A DNA stretch of 64,000 bases from Molanna angustata (GCA_963576475.1 OY754980.1:4407492-4471491), one strand, 5' to 3'; counted from the stretch's first letter, positions 30,010 to 41,660 are shown. The notes: generated by a model not told the origin, from the letters alone. Program-made: numbers and translations.

Positions 30010-30560
30010 TAGTATTTATAAATAATGTGGTGTTACTAATTATATTTCGTCAATAGCTTACTAAACCCGCAACTAGATACTCACGAGTAAAATATTTATG
30101 ATCGGTATCAAAAAAATCTCGATGTGACTAACTAGTTCACCGATTTTTTAATGAACACCGTCATTTATTTTTTCATATGGCCGGATTGGCTTCACAGATG
30201 TCAAAAAATAGATACATAATTGCATGTATTTTTTGGATAAGTGACATCGAAAAATGAAAACAAACACCGCGTTGTGCCGTGTTGAGTCAATTTAAACACG
30301 ATTGCGATGAAGAATAACAAGGAAAACGTTATATGGATTAAATTTTTTCTTAATCTCAAATATGCGTCGGATCATATTAAGTGAAAGATCGGCCATTTTA
30401 AAACAATTGGTATGACTCGTTAGTCAAGCGCTAAACAACCTCTCAACCTGTCCTAACTTGACGTCAATGAAATAGGTGTAATAAAGATAGTCGCGGTTTA
30501 TAGTAAACTTTTTCGTTAATTACGCTCTATTACCAGGTACTATAGATAGTTTACGTTTAT
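30010..30560 (+). repeat. Dispersed repeat X, copy 2 (uninterrupted)
   Basis: The intact counterpart of the minus-strand copy at 24047-25030. It ends at about ATAGATAGTTTACG, where copy 1 also ends. No frame, no clear terminal repeats. Confidence 0.7.
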
Positions 30561-31344
30561 ACATAAAACGGCTAGTTGTTTACAGTTTATTGCTTGTCAG
30601 TTTGAATAAGTGTATTTTTAAAACTATTCCTACTGGAAGGTAGTTTGTTCAGTTCACGATATTTAATAATGTAATAGACTTTCGATCTCTTCTCTACCTT
30701 TGTTAAATAGCCAATTGAAAATTATTTTCTTTGCTTTAGTTGGTGAAAGAGTTTAAATTTCTGGTATGTGTTTAAAAACAATTTGTTTATTAATAATGAC
30801 TAAATATTTGTGTGTGTACCTACATAATAACGCCATTCGCCCTTTATGCCTTTATTCTGTCTTATGCTGGTGTCGCCTTGAATCAACTTATACAACATTC
30901 TGTATAATTTGAAATACTAGTTCACTCTTGCTGACACATTGTACATAAGATGACGTGTGTATAAATATATAACTGACACCAAATGTTTCATATTATTAAT
31001 TCCATGGCGGAACGAGATGAATCTTGACAATCAACAGATGATGTTTTGTTTATTATGAACGACTCACCAGGCATACAGACAGACACACATGAGAAGGATA
31101 CAAAATACATACGTAAGTAAATCTTCATAAATACTAATATATACACAATCATTACTGACTCGTTTTTATAAAAAAAACGAACAAGAAAAATGTAGTACAT
31201 AAACAGTCGTTAATATTAATATCAAATAAACTTTACAATATTATAGATTTAGACATGATGTTCTGAAGATGATGCGCAACCAATATCCTTCTATCCTGTC
31301 CTCCTAATCTCTCTTCTCTCCTTTCTCTTCCCTTCCCTAGTTGT
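30561..31344. other. No recognisable feature
   Basis: AT-rich, with short CAGACAGACACACA runs. No gene. Confidence 0.4.
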
Positions 31345-31480
31345 TGTACCTATATATGTGTGTATGTATGTGTGTATATGTGTATGTAGGTATGTGTGTG
31401 CGTGTTTGTGTGTGTGATGGTGTGTATGAGTGTGTGTGTGTGTGAAGGTGTGTATGAAGGTGTGTGTATGAATGTTTTTG
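31345..31480 (+). repeat. GT-rich microsatellite
   Basis: Imperfect TG/TATG/GTGTGA units over about 135 bases. Its reverse frame reads as a His/Thr-rich run, which is only the repeat. Confidence 0.85.
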
Positions 31481-32734
31481 GTTTGTAAACTGTTATTTGT
31501 TTTTAAATTATGATGATGGAATGATTTTTTTGGCTCTAACACTGTAAAAATAATGTTGTGTCATTAAACTGTAAATGAGGTGTATGTAGCTTCCAAAAGA
31601 AAATAATAAAAAAAAAATAACTACAATAAACTTAGCCCCCAACTCGATTTATTTTACCTGACATTGAACCTCAACCATTAATAAAATTATGCAGACTTAT
31701 ATTCATATTTATAATGACAACAATAAGTAGATTACTGCTGCCCAACTAGGAAATCCTGTTCTAGAGCTATCAGTTACAATTTTTATTGACATGTACATAT
31801 ATGCAATTATGAACCAGGTGATTGTTCCCGTTCCACATTAAGTAGGTACCTACACAATTTCAACTTTCTGCACTCACAATCATTACCTCAATAAACATAT
31901 GGGCTCACACAAAACAGATCAACCAGGTCCTAATGTCCGCCATAATACCTGCCATAAATCCAATCTCAGACGCGATTTTTATTTCAGAACCATAGAAAGA
32001 GACTAGTTATCTATGTTGGTGTTATTTATAATTTGTCATTTCTTCAATAACATTTCTTCTTGGTGCGCTCAATGTTGCCAAACCTAAATAGCTTAAAACA
32101 CAAAATTGAAGATAGGTATAAAAATTCAATGTTTGTTATCATATAATAAATGATTTTTTTATTCATCGATCCGCTAACCGACATAATGCGTGCGTTGTTT
32201 AGCACAAATGAGGTGGTCATTAGTGACGCATGGTGTATTCAAACAGACAGACTGACTGACACACATGTATACTTATTGTACAGGAACATACATACGAACA
32301 AACAAATAAACATACATTCTCAAATATAGTGTGTGCATGTTGCAATTATGTCACGCCATGCCGGGGTTATAATGATGTCGGCTAACATGAAGAAAAAAAA
32401 TTAAATCGATTTAAAATTACCCTCCATACAATTAGGCACAACGTTGCATGCGTATTTGAAAAACAGGTTTATTTTTAAATATTAATTATCCGCACATTCG
32501 CCTACGCGTTAAACCAATGTTGTTTGTTCTTAGTGATCTATCTATGAGGGTTATTAATTACTAGAATACTAATTAATGTATTGAAATAATACTATACCGA
32601 ATTCGTTAAAGCTGCTATAACGACGAGGTAAAAATTATAGGATACCTATGCATTACTGTAATTCGAAATGTCGTTATACAAATAATAATATATACCTTCT
32701 AACACCACGTGCAAGTGGCATATTTTAATGGTCG
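31481..32734. other. No recognisable feature
   Basis: AT-rich, with TAGGTACCTACAC near 31840 and a short CATACATACGAACAAACAAA run. No gene or shared repeat recognised. Confidence 0.45.
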
Positions 32735-32870
32735 AATGGTAGTCCAGAAGAGCATAATTTGAGTGAGTATTATTTTTAAATAATGTTCACTTCTGCTGGG
32801 AATCGATCCTAGGACGCAGGCGCAGAGGCCAAACGGCTTACAACTGTATCAAAGGCGGTTGACTTTATCA
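32735..32870 (-). repeat. SINE-C, minus strand, decayed
   Basis: The minus strand reads GTAAGCCGTTTGGCCTCTGC, then CCTAGGATCGATTCCCAGCA, like the plus copy at 37405 (GTAAGCCGTTTGGCTTTTGT, CTGGATTCGATCCCCAGAAG). Confidence 0.6.
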
Positions 32871-33242
32871 TTTATTTGCCTTTTAAATTAAATGTCTATA
32901 AAACCTGGATAATTTTAAAATAGTACCTACTTATCTAATACGAGAATATTCACCTGCTATCGTACATATAAAGTAGGGTAGTAGGGTGTAGACTAGGTAA
33001 ATAAATAGAAGACCTCACCAAGCGAAAGAATGCTGATGACATAACCTGTGCACAAACCAATTTTAGTGCAGAAAAATACTCTGTATCATATGAACCAATA
33101 AAATTAGTTTAGATTTCGACGTTGTGCAGCGAATTAAGTGTCACTTTTTCCCTGACCTTTGATTCATAGATTTTCAACAACGCTTTATAAAACTGTCACC
33201 AGCATTCTCTTATTTGTCGAGTCCTATATAAGTAATAATAGT
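32871..33242. other. No recognisable feature
   Basis: AT-rich spacer. Confidence 0.4.
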
Positions 33243-33505
33243 GGCTCGATTAGTTGGTTATTTGATTCTTGAGCCAAAATTCCCGGCATCAAACGCCGGT
33301 GAAGACACAGTTTTTAACTTGAGTTAACCGGAACATCTTCTCCACTCTACGACCTTTGGTCCGAATCCAGATGTTTTACAGCCAATATATCTTCCTCCTA
33401 CAATTTTTTTATGACCATTATAAGTCTCTGGAATGTGGCAACTTGTTATCGGGTATGTGTGTCTTTACATAATATCTCGTATTTTCTTGAGAAGTAATAC
33501 AAAAA
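33243..33505 (+). repeat. SINE-A, diverged, with an internal replacement
   Basis: GGCTCGATTAGTTGG, GTGAAGACACAGTTTTTAAC at the head and CTCTGGAATGTGGCAACTTG, GAGAAGTAATAC at the end are SINE-A. Between about 33320 and 33408 the text is foreign. Confidence 0.6.
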
Positions 33506-34179
33506 GTAAAATTATCAGATTTATTTCAGAACTTATAATATATGTTCTTTCGTTAGATTTTTACGCCTTTAATTATCATGTACTTAATAAGTTGAAGAGT
33601 TCTCTGGCTGCGAAAAGTTGAATTGACTTAATTGCACAAGTTCTTGAGAATGTTAAAGTAAGTTTCCTTTGAACATGCAGCATGCTTACGTGGTGAAAAT
33701 TCAGAGTATTAAGTACATAGGAATATGTATGTAGGTAATACCGCATATTTTGTAAACTCACTTGTAAAGTAAAGTTTTCCAAGTGAATTTGGAGGCAAAT
33801 AACTGAATTAAACCAATTATTTTGTTAAAATTCTTGAGGTGTCAACTTATTTATTTCTCGTAAAATATCTTGTAAGAGTTGACGATTTCCAAGAGATCCT
33901 TCACTTACCTTGTGTTATCAGTGAACAAATTAAATAATAACTATAATGCGTATCTTCACAAACCAAATTCAAATGGTTTTATTTTTAAACGTCTCACTAG
34001 TAATATAGAATTTGTATATGTTTTCATTCAATATTAAGGTTACCAACCAAAATTTTTAAGCCATCACTAACTCATGTAAAATCAACGAAAAAGGCCCCGA
34101 GGTGAGCTCTCTCTCAAACAGCGCTATTTAAATCATCCAACTATAATATGTTGTGTCATACTGATTGTAGATGCCTTTG
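33506..34179. other. No recognisable feature
   Basis: AT-rich DNA before the tandem arrays. Confidence 0.4.
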
Positions 34180-34443
34180 CACCATCAGATCTTGACCAAA
34201 CTCCACCATCAGATCTTGACCAAACTCCACCATCAGATCTTGACCAAACTCCACCATCAGATCTTGACCAAACTCCACCATCAGATCTTGACCAAACTCC
34301 ACCATCAGATCTTGACCAAACTCCACCATCAGATCTTGACCAAACTCCACCATCAGATCTTGACCAAACTCCACCATCAGATCTTGACCAAACTCCACCA
34401 TCAGATCTTGACCAAAATCCACCATCAGATCTTGACCAAATTA
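34180..34443 (+). repeat. 24-bp minisatellite, 11 copies
   Basis: Unit CCACCATCAGATCTTGACCA plus AACT, repeated 11 times with almost no variation (first unit and last unit or two differ by a base). Because 24 is a multiple of 3, both strands show repetitive open frames (HHQILTKL and VEFGQDLM); these are not proteins I would call. Confidence 0.95.
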
Positions 34444-34974
34444 ATTACGAGCTAAACCTACTACTATGTATTTAAAATACTTTGTTTATAATAGTCGATA
34501 AGTGCAATTGGATTTAAAGCCACACTGTTGTACGTATTTTAAAAATTTCCTTACCAGAATTATAATTAAAACAGGAAACAAATCTATATTTTCACAGTTA
34601 ATTTCATAAATACAGTAGGTACTCAGATTCATTTTTTCATACCAACACGTCATCCTCCTTTCAAGGTATTCAGGAAACATGGACATTCTTCTATTATTCC
34701 GACGTTTTACATTGCTATCATATAGAACTATATATTATCTAGCGTGCTATTTTTTACGATTATTGATTATTATTTTTTGCTTTAATTCTATCAGCTTTAT
34801 CTTTCTACATATGAATACAAAACAATTTAATATTAATTTGTACCGACTTCATTTCATCTTACATAATTTACATCTCAATGTTAGACCGTCGTCGTTTTGT
34901 GTGTAAGTTTTCATGTATTCTTGATTTTTATTTATTTTTATATATTAACAATCAACTCTTTAGTATACACTAAT
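34444..34974. other. No recognisable feature
   Basis: AT-rich spacer between the two tandem arrays. Confidence 0.4.
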
Positions 34975-35485
34975 AATCGAAATAGGATAACATGGTAAAG
35001 AATTATCGCTGAACATGCAAATTTAAGAGTTCGATAATTTTCTCATGGATTCCATCATCTTCACAAAATTCAAATGGGACCACCCATGAGATACCCGCTT
35101 TCTAATGAATATAGAATAATCGAAATGGGACAAAATGGTAAAGAATTATCGCTGAACATGCTCATCGATTCCATCATCGGATCTTGACAAAATTCAAATG
35201 GGACCACCCAAAAGATACCCGCTTTCTAATGAATATAGAATAATCGAAATGGGACAAAATGGTAAAGAATTATTGCTGAACATGCTCATCGATTCCATCA
35301 TCGGATCTTGACAAAATTCAAATCGGATCACTCATAAGATACACGCTTTCTATTGAATATAGAATAATCGAAATGGGACAAAATAGTATAGAATTATTAC
35401 TGAACATGCAAATTTAAGAGTTTGATGGTTTTTTTGTAGATTCCATCATCAGATCTTGCCAAATTCAAATGGGACCACTCATTAC
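34975..35485 (+). repeat. 124-bp tandem array, four units
   Basis: Units begin AATCGAAATGGGACAAAATG at 35118, 35242 and 35366 (spacing 124). A longer first unit begins at 34975 (143 bases). Each unit carries ATTCCATCATCGGATCTTGA then CAAAATTC, which resembles the 24-bp minisatellite unit upstream. Units 1 and 4 contain CAAATTTAAGAGTT, units 2 and 3 a shortened form. Confidence 0.9.
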
Positions 35486-36199
35486 TAACGAAAAAAAAAA
35501 GTATCCTCGAAATCGAACCACGTGGTTAAAAAAATGAAGTCGTATTGAAAAGCTCCTCCTCTTTTTGAAGTCTGTTAGTAAAAACATTTAAATGTGTTAA
35601 GTTTCATTAGCGGTATTTATGAAATATTCTTTAACTAATATTATTTTCTGAGTGTCCTCATCCTGTCATACATCGTCCTGTTACAGATTCTTATCTGCGA
35701 TCTCATTTCAACTTGTCATTTGAATATTAAAATATACTTCAGTGGCATATATTTAGATAGTAGATAATTATATACTCTTATGAGTATAGCGGTACCTTTT
35801 CAGGCAATAGTGACATCTGGTTATACTGCTAAAATTGTCGCTTGCGTTAATTAACGATGTCATCGTGGACATATATGCACAATACATGGACAGTCACCTA
35901 TTAATTACGACTCTTCAAAATGATTACAACCGGAAATACTAGAGTTGTAGCAGTAACTACTTGAGTTAATGCTAAATCGATAATTTAAGATTAATCGATA
36001 GTAATAATTTATATTATAATCGATATAATCAAAAAATATTCAATTTTAAGTGTCGGATTTTAGGAAATGAAATAAAAAATGGATTTGTCGATGAAATTTC
36101 CAGCGAGAGTCTAAAAGATAAAAATTACTGTCATTTTAATATTATAAGTTAATAAAAAACTATAAATTACTCAGAAAATCTAAAAAAACTACAAAATTA
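35486..36199. other. No recognisable feature
   Basis: AT-rich, repeated ATCGATA bits near 35970-36030. No gene. Confidence 0.4.
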
Positions 36200-36370
36200 T
36201 TGACTGTGTTTTTCTTTTATTTCTCCGTTTTTCATTTTTTTTCTTATTCCTTATTGTGCTTATGTATTTATGTTTTTGTTTCGTGATTCATATAGTTATC
36301 TATGTATTAATTTTATAATTACGTAAAAACCCATTTATGGCATTTAAAACAAAATAAATAAATAAATTAA
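36200..36370 (+). repeat. Probable LINE 3' tail
   Basis: T-rich DNA ending CATTTATGGCATTTAAAACA then AAATAAATAAATAAATT, in the style of the other LINE ends; no coding part precedes it. Confidence 0.45.
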
Positions 36371-36689
36371 AAAACACTTGCATCGATGACTCAAAAGAAT
36401 AATAATAATAACTGTTCTTTGATCAAATGAATTTCAATATATTTTTCATTGAAATCTACGCATTCTTTGATTTTTATTGACATTTTTATGGATCAATATA
36501 ATGTAATATAAAGCAATAAAGTGATGGGGTGTAAATAACATTTTGTAAAAAATATTTGGATACAAATACTTAATGAAAAAAATAAAATAACATAAATCTT
36601 TATATGACGCCAAAAACTTATCAGCATTTTATATATCTAAATATTTTTCAATTGTCGTACTTTACTAATGTTTTTGTACTGAATTAGTA
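36371..36689. other. No recognisable feature
   Basis: AT-rich spacer. Confidence 0.4.
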
Positions 36690-37060
36690 GTCATATCTGT
36701 GACTCATCACCGAGTATAAACGATTTTTCCCTCCGCGATGCGACATTGACAAGATATGACAACATTTGACTTATCTCAGGCAGCCTATTCAATCAACAGC
36801 TCTTCGTCAACTCGTTGCTGGTTCGTGGTCGGGTCGTATTTTTTTCTATAGCTTCTAACCGTATTTTTTTCGCAGCTAAAAAAAAATAATTACCGCGCAG
36901 TGAAAATTTAAAAGCTGTCGCCGACATTACGCACTTGTCCAAATGGTCCGTATTACGTTACTCCACGCTGTATTATTAATTTATTTTTAATATTTATTTA
37001 ACAGTTTTTTTTGCCGCAAACTTCCCATGCAGAGCAAGCGGGGCTCGACATTTTGACAGC
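36690..37060. promoter_or_regulatory. Locally CpG-richer segment, possible promoter or exon 1
   Basis: CCTCCGCGATGCGACATTGA, CTCTTCGTCAACTCGTTGCT, GGTTCGTGGTCGGGTCG, ACCGCGCAGTG and GTCGCCGACATTACGC stand out against the AT-rich surroundings. An ATG at 36943 in good context (CAAATGG) opens 15 residues with a signal-peptide-like stretch (MVRITLLHAVLLIYF) before TAA. A GT inside could be a splice donor. This is speculative; no downstream exon was found. Confidence 0.25.
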
Positions 37061-37404
37061 GTATTTAATTGCTGGTATTTTTTAGTTGCTGTAAATACAT
37101 ATGCGGGATTTAATAAAAATATTATTTTTATAAACACAAGGACGTGTCATAAATAAATCGTGAGAAAATAAAATTTGTTTATTATGCTTAAACGATTTTT
37201 GACATTGTTTTAACAAATTTTTGAATACATTTTGTTTAAACCACGTAATGATCTATATTATACGGACGTTTTCATAGCGACTGCCTCTTCTTCAGGACGG
37301 ATAGGTATATTGTATTGTGTTATTTAAAAAAAAACTTCATGCTAATTTTTTTGGGGTAAGCAGTAAGAATTTAACGCTAACCTAACCTAGCCTAAATTAA
37401 CTTC
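37061..37404. other. No recognisable feature
   Basis: AT-rich, with AACCTAACCTAGCCTAA near 37378. Confidence 0.4.
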
Positions 37405-37585
37405 ACCGCCGCGTTATGGCTCAATTGGTAAGCCGTTTGGCTTTTGTGCGGGTGTCCTGGATTCGATCCCCAGAAGAAGAGAAATTTATTCAAATTCATT
37501 TCTCACGCAAATATTGCAAATTAGTTGGAAGATATTGCCATATGGTTGGCCACCTTGCGCAGTGAGCAAGGAAGTATTTATAATA
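37405..37585 (+). repeat. SINE-C
   Basis: A-box-like TGGCTCAATTGGTAAGCC, B-box-like GGATTCGATCCCCAG, then GAGAAATTTATTC and the 3' part TTGCGCAGTGAGCAAGGAAG then TATTTATAATAA. A relative of the 3' part is at 61380-61490. Confidence 0.7.
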
Positions 37586-37631
37586 ATTTTTTTGCAAACA
37601 TATTACTTATGTACTTATGTAAATTTCTCGA

Positions 37632-37801
37632 TTATGACCACATGGGTTAGCGAGCTAAGCTAGTGAACCAGTGGTCGCGAGTTCAAATCCTGCCACGACC
37701 GATTTCATTCACCTATGGCACAAGCATTTAAGCCCTATTTAGGAAACACACGAGGATGTATAATGTATTTGATACAAGGACATGTTCATTCTTAAAAAAA
37801 G
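37632..37801 (+). repeat. SINE-B, diverged
   Basis: GTGGTCGCGAGTTCAAATCC, TGCCACGACCGATTTCATTC, ACCTATGGCACAAGCATTTA, ATACAAGGACATGTTCATTC. The head has several changes. Confidence 0.75.
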
Positions 37802-37884
37802 AAGTGTCTCCTATACGTTATTCTTACCTCATGATGGTTTTGTGTGAATAGCTTCCTACAAAATGTTTCGATCATTATACATAC

Positions 37885-39060
37885 CTACATACCATCACGC
37901 CATGTCCCTTACGGAGTAAGCAGAGAGAAACGAGCGCCATATTCCTCTATTTTTGCACACATTCCTGGCTTCTTTTACATTCATACATCGTCTCATATAT
38001 GCTCGTCGATTGTTCAATCTTCTTATGTTTCCTACATTCAACATATCATGCCACCCATATGTTCATGCCATCCCTTTCTGTGGCAGCCCATGCTATTCAC
38101 TCATTCCCTTACATACCTAAAGTTCATTCTTTCAATATGACCATATCATCTCATGGAATTTACTTTCATTTTACTTATAATATCCTTCGTTATCTTGCAT
38201 TCTTTTCATATTTCCTCATTTTTTATTCGTATATCGTTTTATTACATACTCTTCTTAAGATCTCATTTTTATAGCATTTATTCGTCTTTTTCCACGCCCA
38301 TGTTTCACTGCCATACATCAAAGTAGGCACTACAATTGCATTATGTTCGGCAATTTTGGCTTCCTTTCAGATGCTTGGATCAGTCATTACTGGTCTGAGT
38401 GCTCCGTTTATTCTATTACCTGCCATAACTCTTCTTTCAATATATTTATCAGGTCTTCCATTCCGCTGAAACGCACTCCCCAAGTATGTTTCAAGTATCC
38501 CTCTACTCAGGGCCGGATAAATAATAGAAAAATCAGGAACAAGAAGTCAGGGCGGTTGTCTTAAAAAAGGCACTTAAAATTCAAAAATGTTCATCATATA
38601 AATAAAAAAATCCGCAGGTATGGCGTTCGGTACTCTTTGCGTACCCGGATAGAGGCTCGGCATCATGGTGTGTATGTAAAAATCCCGATAATGCTAATAT
38701 TTTGCTCGCCTACTTTTAACATGTTATTGGGCATTATATCTGGTGTTGTCAAACAAAACAACAAAATTCACTGAAATAATGTAAAAACCACATTGGAAAT
38801 ATGTAATATTATTTTAAATCTCCAATTTTTGTGGCTATTTTTTTTTATAATTTTACATAATTTTAAACACGTTTATCCGGCCCTGCCTCTACTTGGTTTA
38901 GCCATTCGTTCTCTACTTTTATTTTTTAATTTTTTTGTGAATACTTATCTTATATTTACTCACATTCATTCTCAGTAAGTTCTACAGGCATCTTTCATAC
39001 ACTTTATTCACTAACTATATCAAATCACCGTTTACAGTATTTAGTTTCAGGCCCATACTT
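37885..39060 (-). pseudogene. LINE family M, decayed, split by a hAT MITE
   Basis: The minus strand in parts 39060-38886 and 38500-37885. Recognisable text includes KEAKIAEHNAIVVPTLMYGS, ETWAWKK, RRVCNKTIYE, LNNRRAYMRRCMNVKEARNV, CKNRGIWRSFLSAYSVRDMA, then the ATGGTATGTAGGTATG tail. Several stops and frameshifts. It is the longest family M copy in the window, reaching further 5' than 62610-63187, yet still lacks the RT active site. The hAT MITE at 38508-38885 interrupts it. Confidence 0.75.
38508..38885. mobile_element. hAT-type MITE, 378 bp, perfect 8-bp target duplication
   Basis: Ends CAGGGCCGGATAAA (38508) and TTTATCCGGCCCTG (to 38885) are a perfect 14-bp inverted repeat. CCTCTACT flanks both sides (38500-38507 and 38886-38893). 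An 8-bp duplication with CAGGG...CCCTG ends is the hAT signature. It has no transposase, so it would depend on a hAT element elsewhere. Inside, 38614-38676 resembles a family M LINE 3' end (TATGGCGTTCGGTACTCT ... CATCATGGTGTGTATG). Confidence 0.92.
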
Positions 39061-39194
39061 TTATTATTTAAAGTTTATATCGAGAAGGACATTAAATAAT
39101 GTGAAATAAAAATAAAAATATCGATAGCTGTTAAAGTAAAGGTGTTGCCAGTAGGTACTCTTGTATGGGGTGGAAGATTGGAATCTCACAATCT

Positions 39195-39515
39195 CAAGAA
39201 TGAATAAAATTGAAGCATTCTAGATATGGCTATGCAAAAGGTTTGATGCGCATCTCATAGGACGATAGAGTCTCCAATGAAAAAGTTCTAAATGTGATGG
39301 AGAAAGAGAAATAGAGAGTTGCTGAGCAATGGCAAAAGACGGAAAGCCGCATATTATTTTGGCCACATATTCCGTGGTGATAGATATGCCCTTCTACGAC
39401 AGCGTTAAATAATATCTCAGACATTGGTTCGGGATTCCAGATGCGACGTCACCAATTAGGTTTGGTGTGATGGTCGCCAACCTCTGTTAGCAGCGGCACA
39501 AGAAGTAGAAGAATA
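39195..39515 (+). pseudogene. Family N LINE C-terminal fragment
   Basis: Fragments such as LLSNGKRRKAAYYFGHIFRG, DRYALLRQR and a final LLAAAQEVEE follow the order of 15145-15495, with several stops. GAAGTAGAAGAA is the remnant tail. Confidence 0.55.
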
Positions 39516-40258
39516 TTGTTCTAGCGCAGTCATCATTATACAAATTGAACATTATCGATCATTATCAATGTGATGTCGTTTTCGTGCCTTTAATTGGTTC
39601 ATTCCTGCCTTTCACTGCAGTGTACGTTTGTTGAAAAATAAACTTTGTAATGAAGTTTTTTTGTTTATGAATTCAAAGAATGTGGATGAAAGGGAACAAA
39701 AAAGGGGTAAGGGTCTCTGTGTTATCACCACCAACTGATCTCTTTAAATGAAAGCAAACCAGATGGTCCATGTTTATTCTGGTCTACGTATACTCATGTA
39801 GTTTTTACATGTGGTGGGCGGTACCCACAAAAAGTACCTATGCCTAGTGTGGAACTCTCTGCGTGGGTTGTGTAAGAGGACAGTTTTTTTATTGGTTTTC
39901 CGTGACCCAGCAGTAGTAAGAAGGTACCAATCTCTTAAAGCATATTTGAAAAAAAAATCTGTTCTATGTTTTATTGTATAAGAAACACTAGAATATTCAA
40001 AAAACGAAAGGGTTGTGTTAAACGCTAAACTCCTCACTAACAAGTCATTCTATAAACTATTCAAATTTTGTATGGAAAATATTCAGCATTTTCGTGAAAT
40101 GAGTTTGTAACAATATTTTTTATTTAAATATTTTATTATGAAAACTTTATAACTCTTCAATACAATTTTATGAAAGTGATGTGCCTTTTTACCAATTTGA
40201 AAATAAAAATTTCAAATATTAAGTTTCCTGAGCTTGGGGCCACATTGGAATATTAGAT
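39516..40258. other. No recognisable feature
   Basis: AT-rich, no assignable repeat or gene. Confidence 0.45.
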
Positions 40259-40390
40259 AGTTAAAAAAATTGAGAAGCACTATTCAGATATCCTTCAAAA
40301 TCTAATATGGTCTAAGTGAGTATTAGATATACATATTTGCAAAATTTGAAAAGAATCCAACGAGTACTTTAGTCTATAATCGATAAAGTA
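40259..40390 (+). repeat. Repeat Y, copy 2 (no SINEs)
   Basis: Continuous version of 29399-29964 lacking both SINEs. It serves as an empty-site paralogue. Confidence 0.75.
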
Positions 40391-40790
40391 AAATAAACAC
40401 GCCGTACATATCACACAGTACATAGCACACAGCAAACAGCACATTACATACATTGTGATGAAACTTTCAGAATACAATCTCAGCTTGATACTAGTTGATA
40501 AGCTGCAATAAAAAAATAGCCTTAAAAATTGTGAAATCATAACTCCCCACTATATACCCTTGGGTTAGGGAGGAGTAATAGTAAGTTGGTCCACAGAATA
40601 AGGAAATATACAGAGCTGATACAGGCTACGACTATAGGCCAGGGGATTGATACATAGAGTGAGGATGAACGGGGGTATCCCAAATACATATAAATCTAAA
40701 TATAAATCGGATATTAATCACATGGTTCTTATACCAAGCAGTAAAAATATTATTTGGTTTCAAAATTTAAATCCCTTTGTTTACAATAGT
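40391..40790. other. No recognisable feature
   Basis: ACACAGTACATAGCACACAG-type short repeats near 40410; otherwise nothing. Confidence 0.4.
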
Positions 40791-41155
40791 AATATTAATG
40801 AAATTTTTACAGCGCTGTTTTTTGGTAAAAGGCTATTCCATGGGCGCTTTTGCTTATTTGTTGAATGTTCTTCCTCCACCACCACCCGTTCTGCTTATGG
40901 GGACTAATAACGGCCCCTTGCAAAACACTGAAAGAACATACGGAGAGTCTGGAGAACTCTAAAACCTTGCAGACACTGCACTTAATGGGCCAAATCATGT
41001 GGAAACAATTGGCTGCTAAAAATGTTGACTCTGCGAAACAAAGTAGTCTAAGAAATTTACTAAAGCTGGGTGTTTCAAAAAAAATATCGGTAATAGTGCG
41101 TCGTTTGACGGCATTAGATTTCAATGAAACAACCAAAAGCATCGGATAATTAAGC
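40791..41155 (+). repeat. Unassigned segment related to 19405-19640
   Basis: Contains CACCACCACCCGTTCTGCTT and ATGGGGACTAATAACG, seen in altered form near 19460. Overlapping frames of 86-111 codons exist on both strands; none has a recognisable domain. It may be a non-RT part of the CR1/L2-like LINE, since it lies next to a piece of that family, though in opposite orientation. Confidence 0.35.
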
Positions 41156-41159
41156 CACG

Positions 41160-41660
41160 ATCAAAGTAAGCCGCTTTATTGGCTCTAACCAATTCGTTGA
41201 AAGAATTGGTATTCTGTGATCCTGACGATCTCAAAGTTAAGCGTCTCTTTGATGGTAATTCTAAAATTGACACAGTCCCCTAATATAGTGCGGAGCCAAG
41301 TAAAGTAGAACTTTGAAAACTATCAAGCATACTTTGTAATCTATTCGCTCTGGACACCTCAACCAGTTCATTTCGTTCAGGAGAGGCGTCATGTGGCATA
41401 TTTTATCCGCCTCAGAGATAAGCCTCGCAGCAACGTTAAACACCAGTTGCAACCTTTTTCATTGACATTTGGGCAGACCAGCATATGGCATTACATTAAT
41501 CCAACATAGACATAACAGATACGTTTATAAGTGTCTTAGCCTCATTTTTGGGCAAACTTTAGCGGATACCTTAAAGCTGTCTCAGATGGAAGAAACATGA
41601 GCTAACAGTTTTTAAGATCTGCAGGTCAAGCGATTGTTTGTTGTCCAAGAGAACGCCTAG
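41160..41660 (-). pseudogene. CR1/L2-like LINE fragment, minus strand
   Basis: The minus strand reads MQLVFNVAARLISEADKICH, then MTPLLNEMNWLRCPERIDYK, VCLIVFKVLLYLAPHYIRGL, matching residues 247-305 of the element at 19733. Further along, DNKQSLDLQ-like text is recognisable. Frame breaks throughout. A second LINE tail abuts at about 41670. Confidence 0.75.

Noticed and set aside
31291..31542. Histidine/threonine-rich protein on the minus strand
   Set aside because: Translation of a GT-rich microsatellite.
34156..34455. Repetitive proteins on both strands (VEFGQDLM and HHQILTKL repeats)
   Set aside because: They are the two translations of a 24-bp minisatellite; the unit length is a multiple of three, so frames stay open by construction.
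34180..35485. CRISPR-like array
   Set aside because: The units are contiguous with no unique spacers, and the context is a eukaryotic repeat-rich region.
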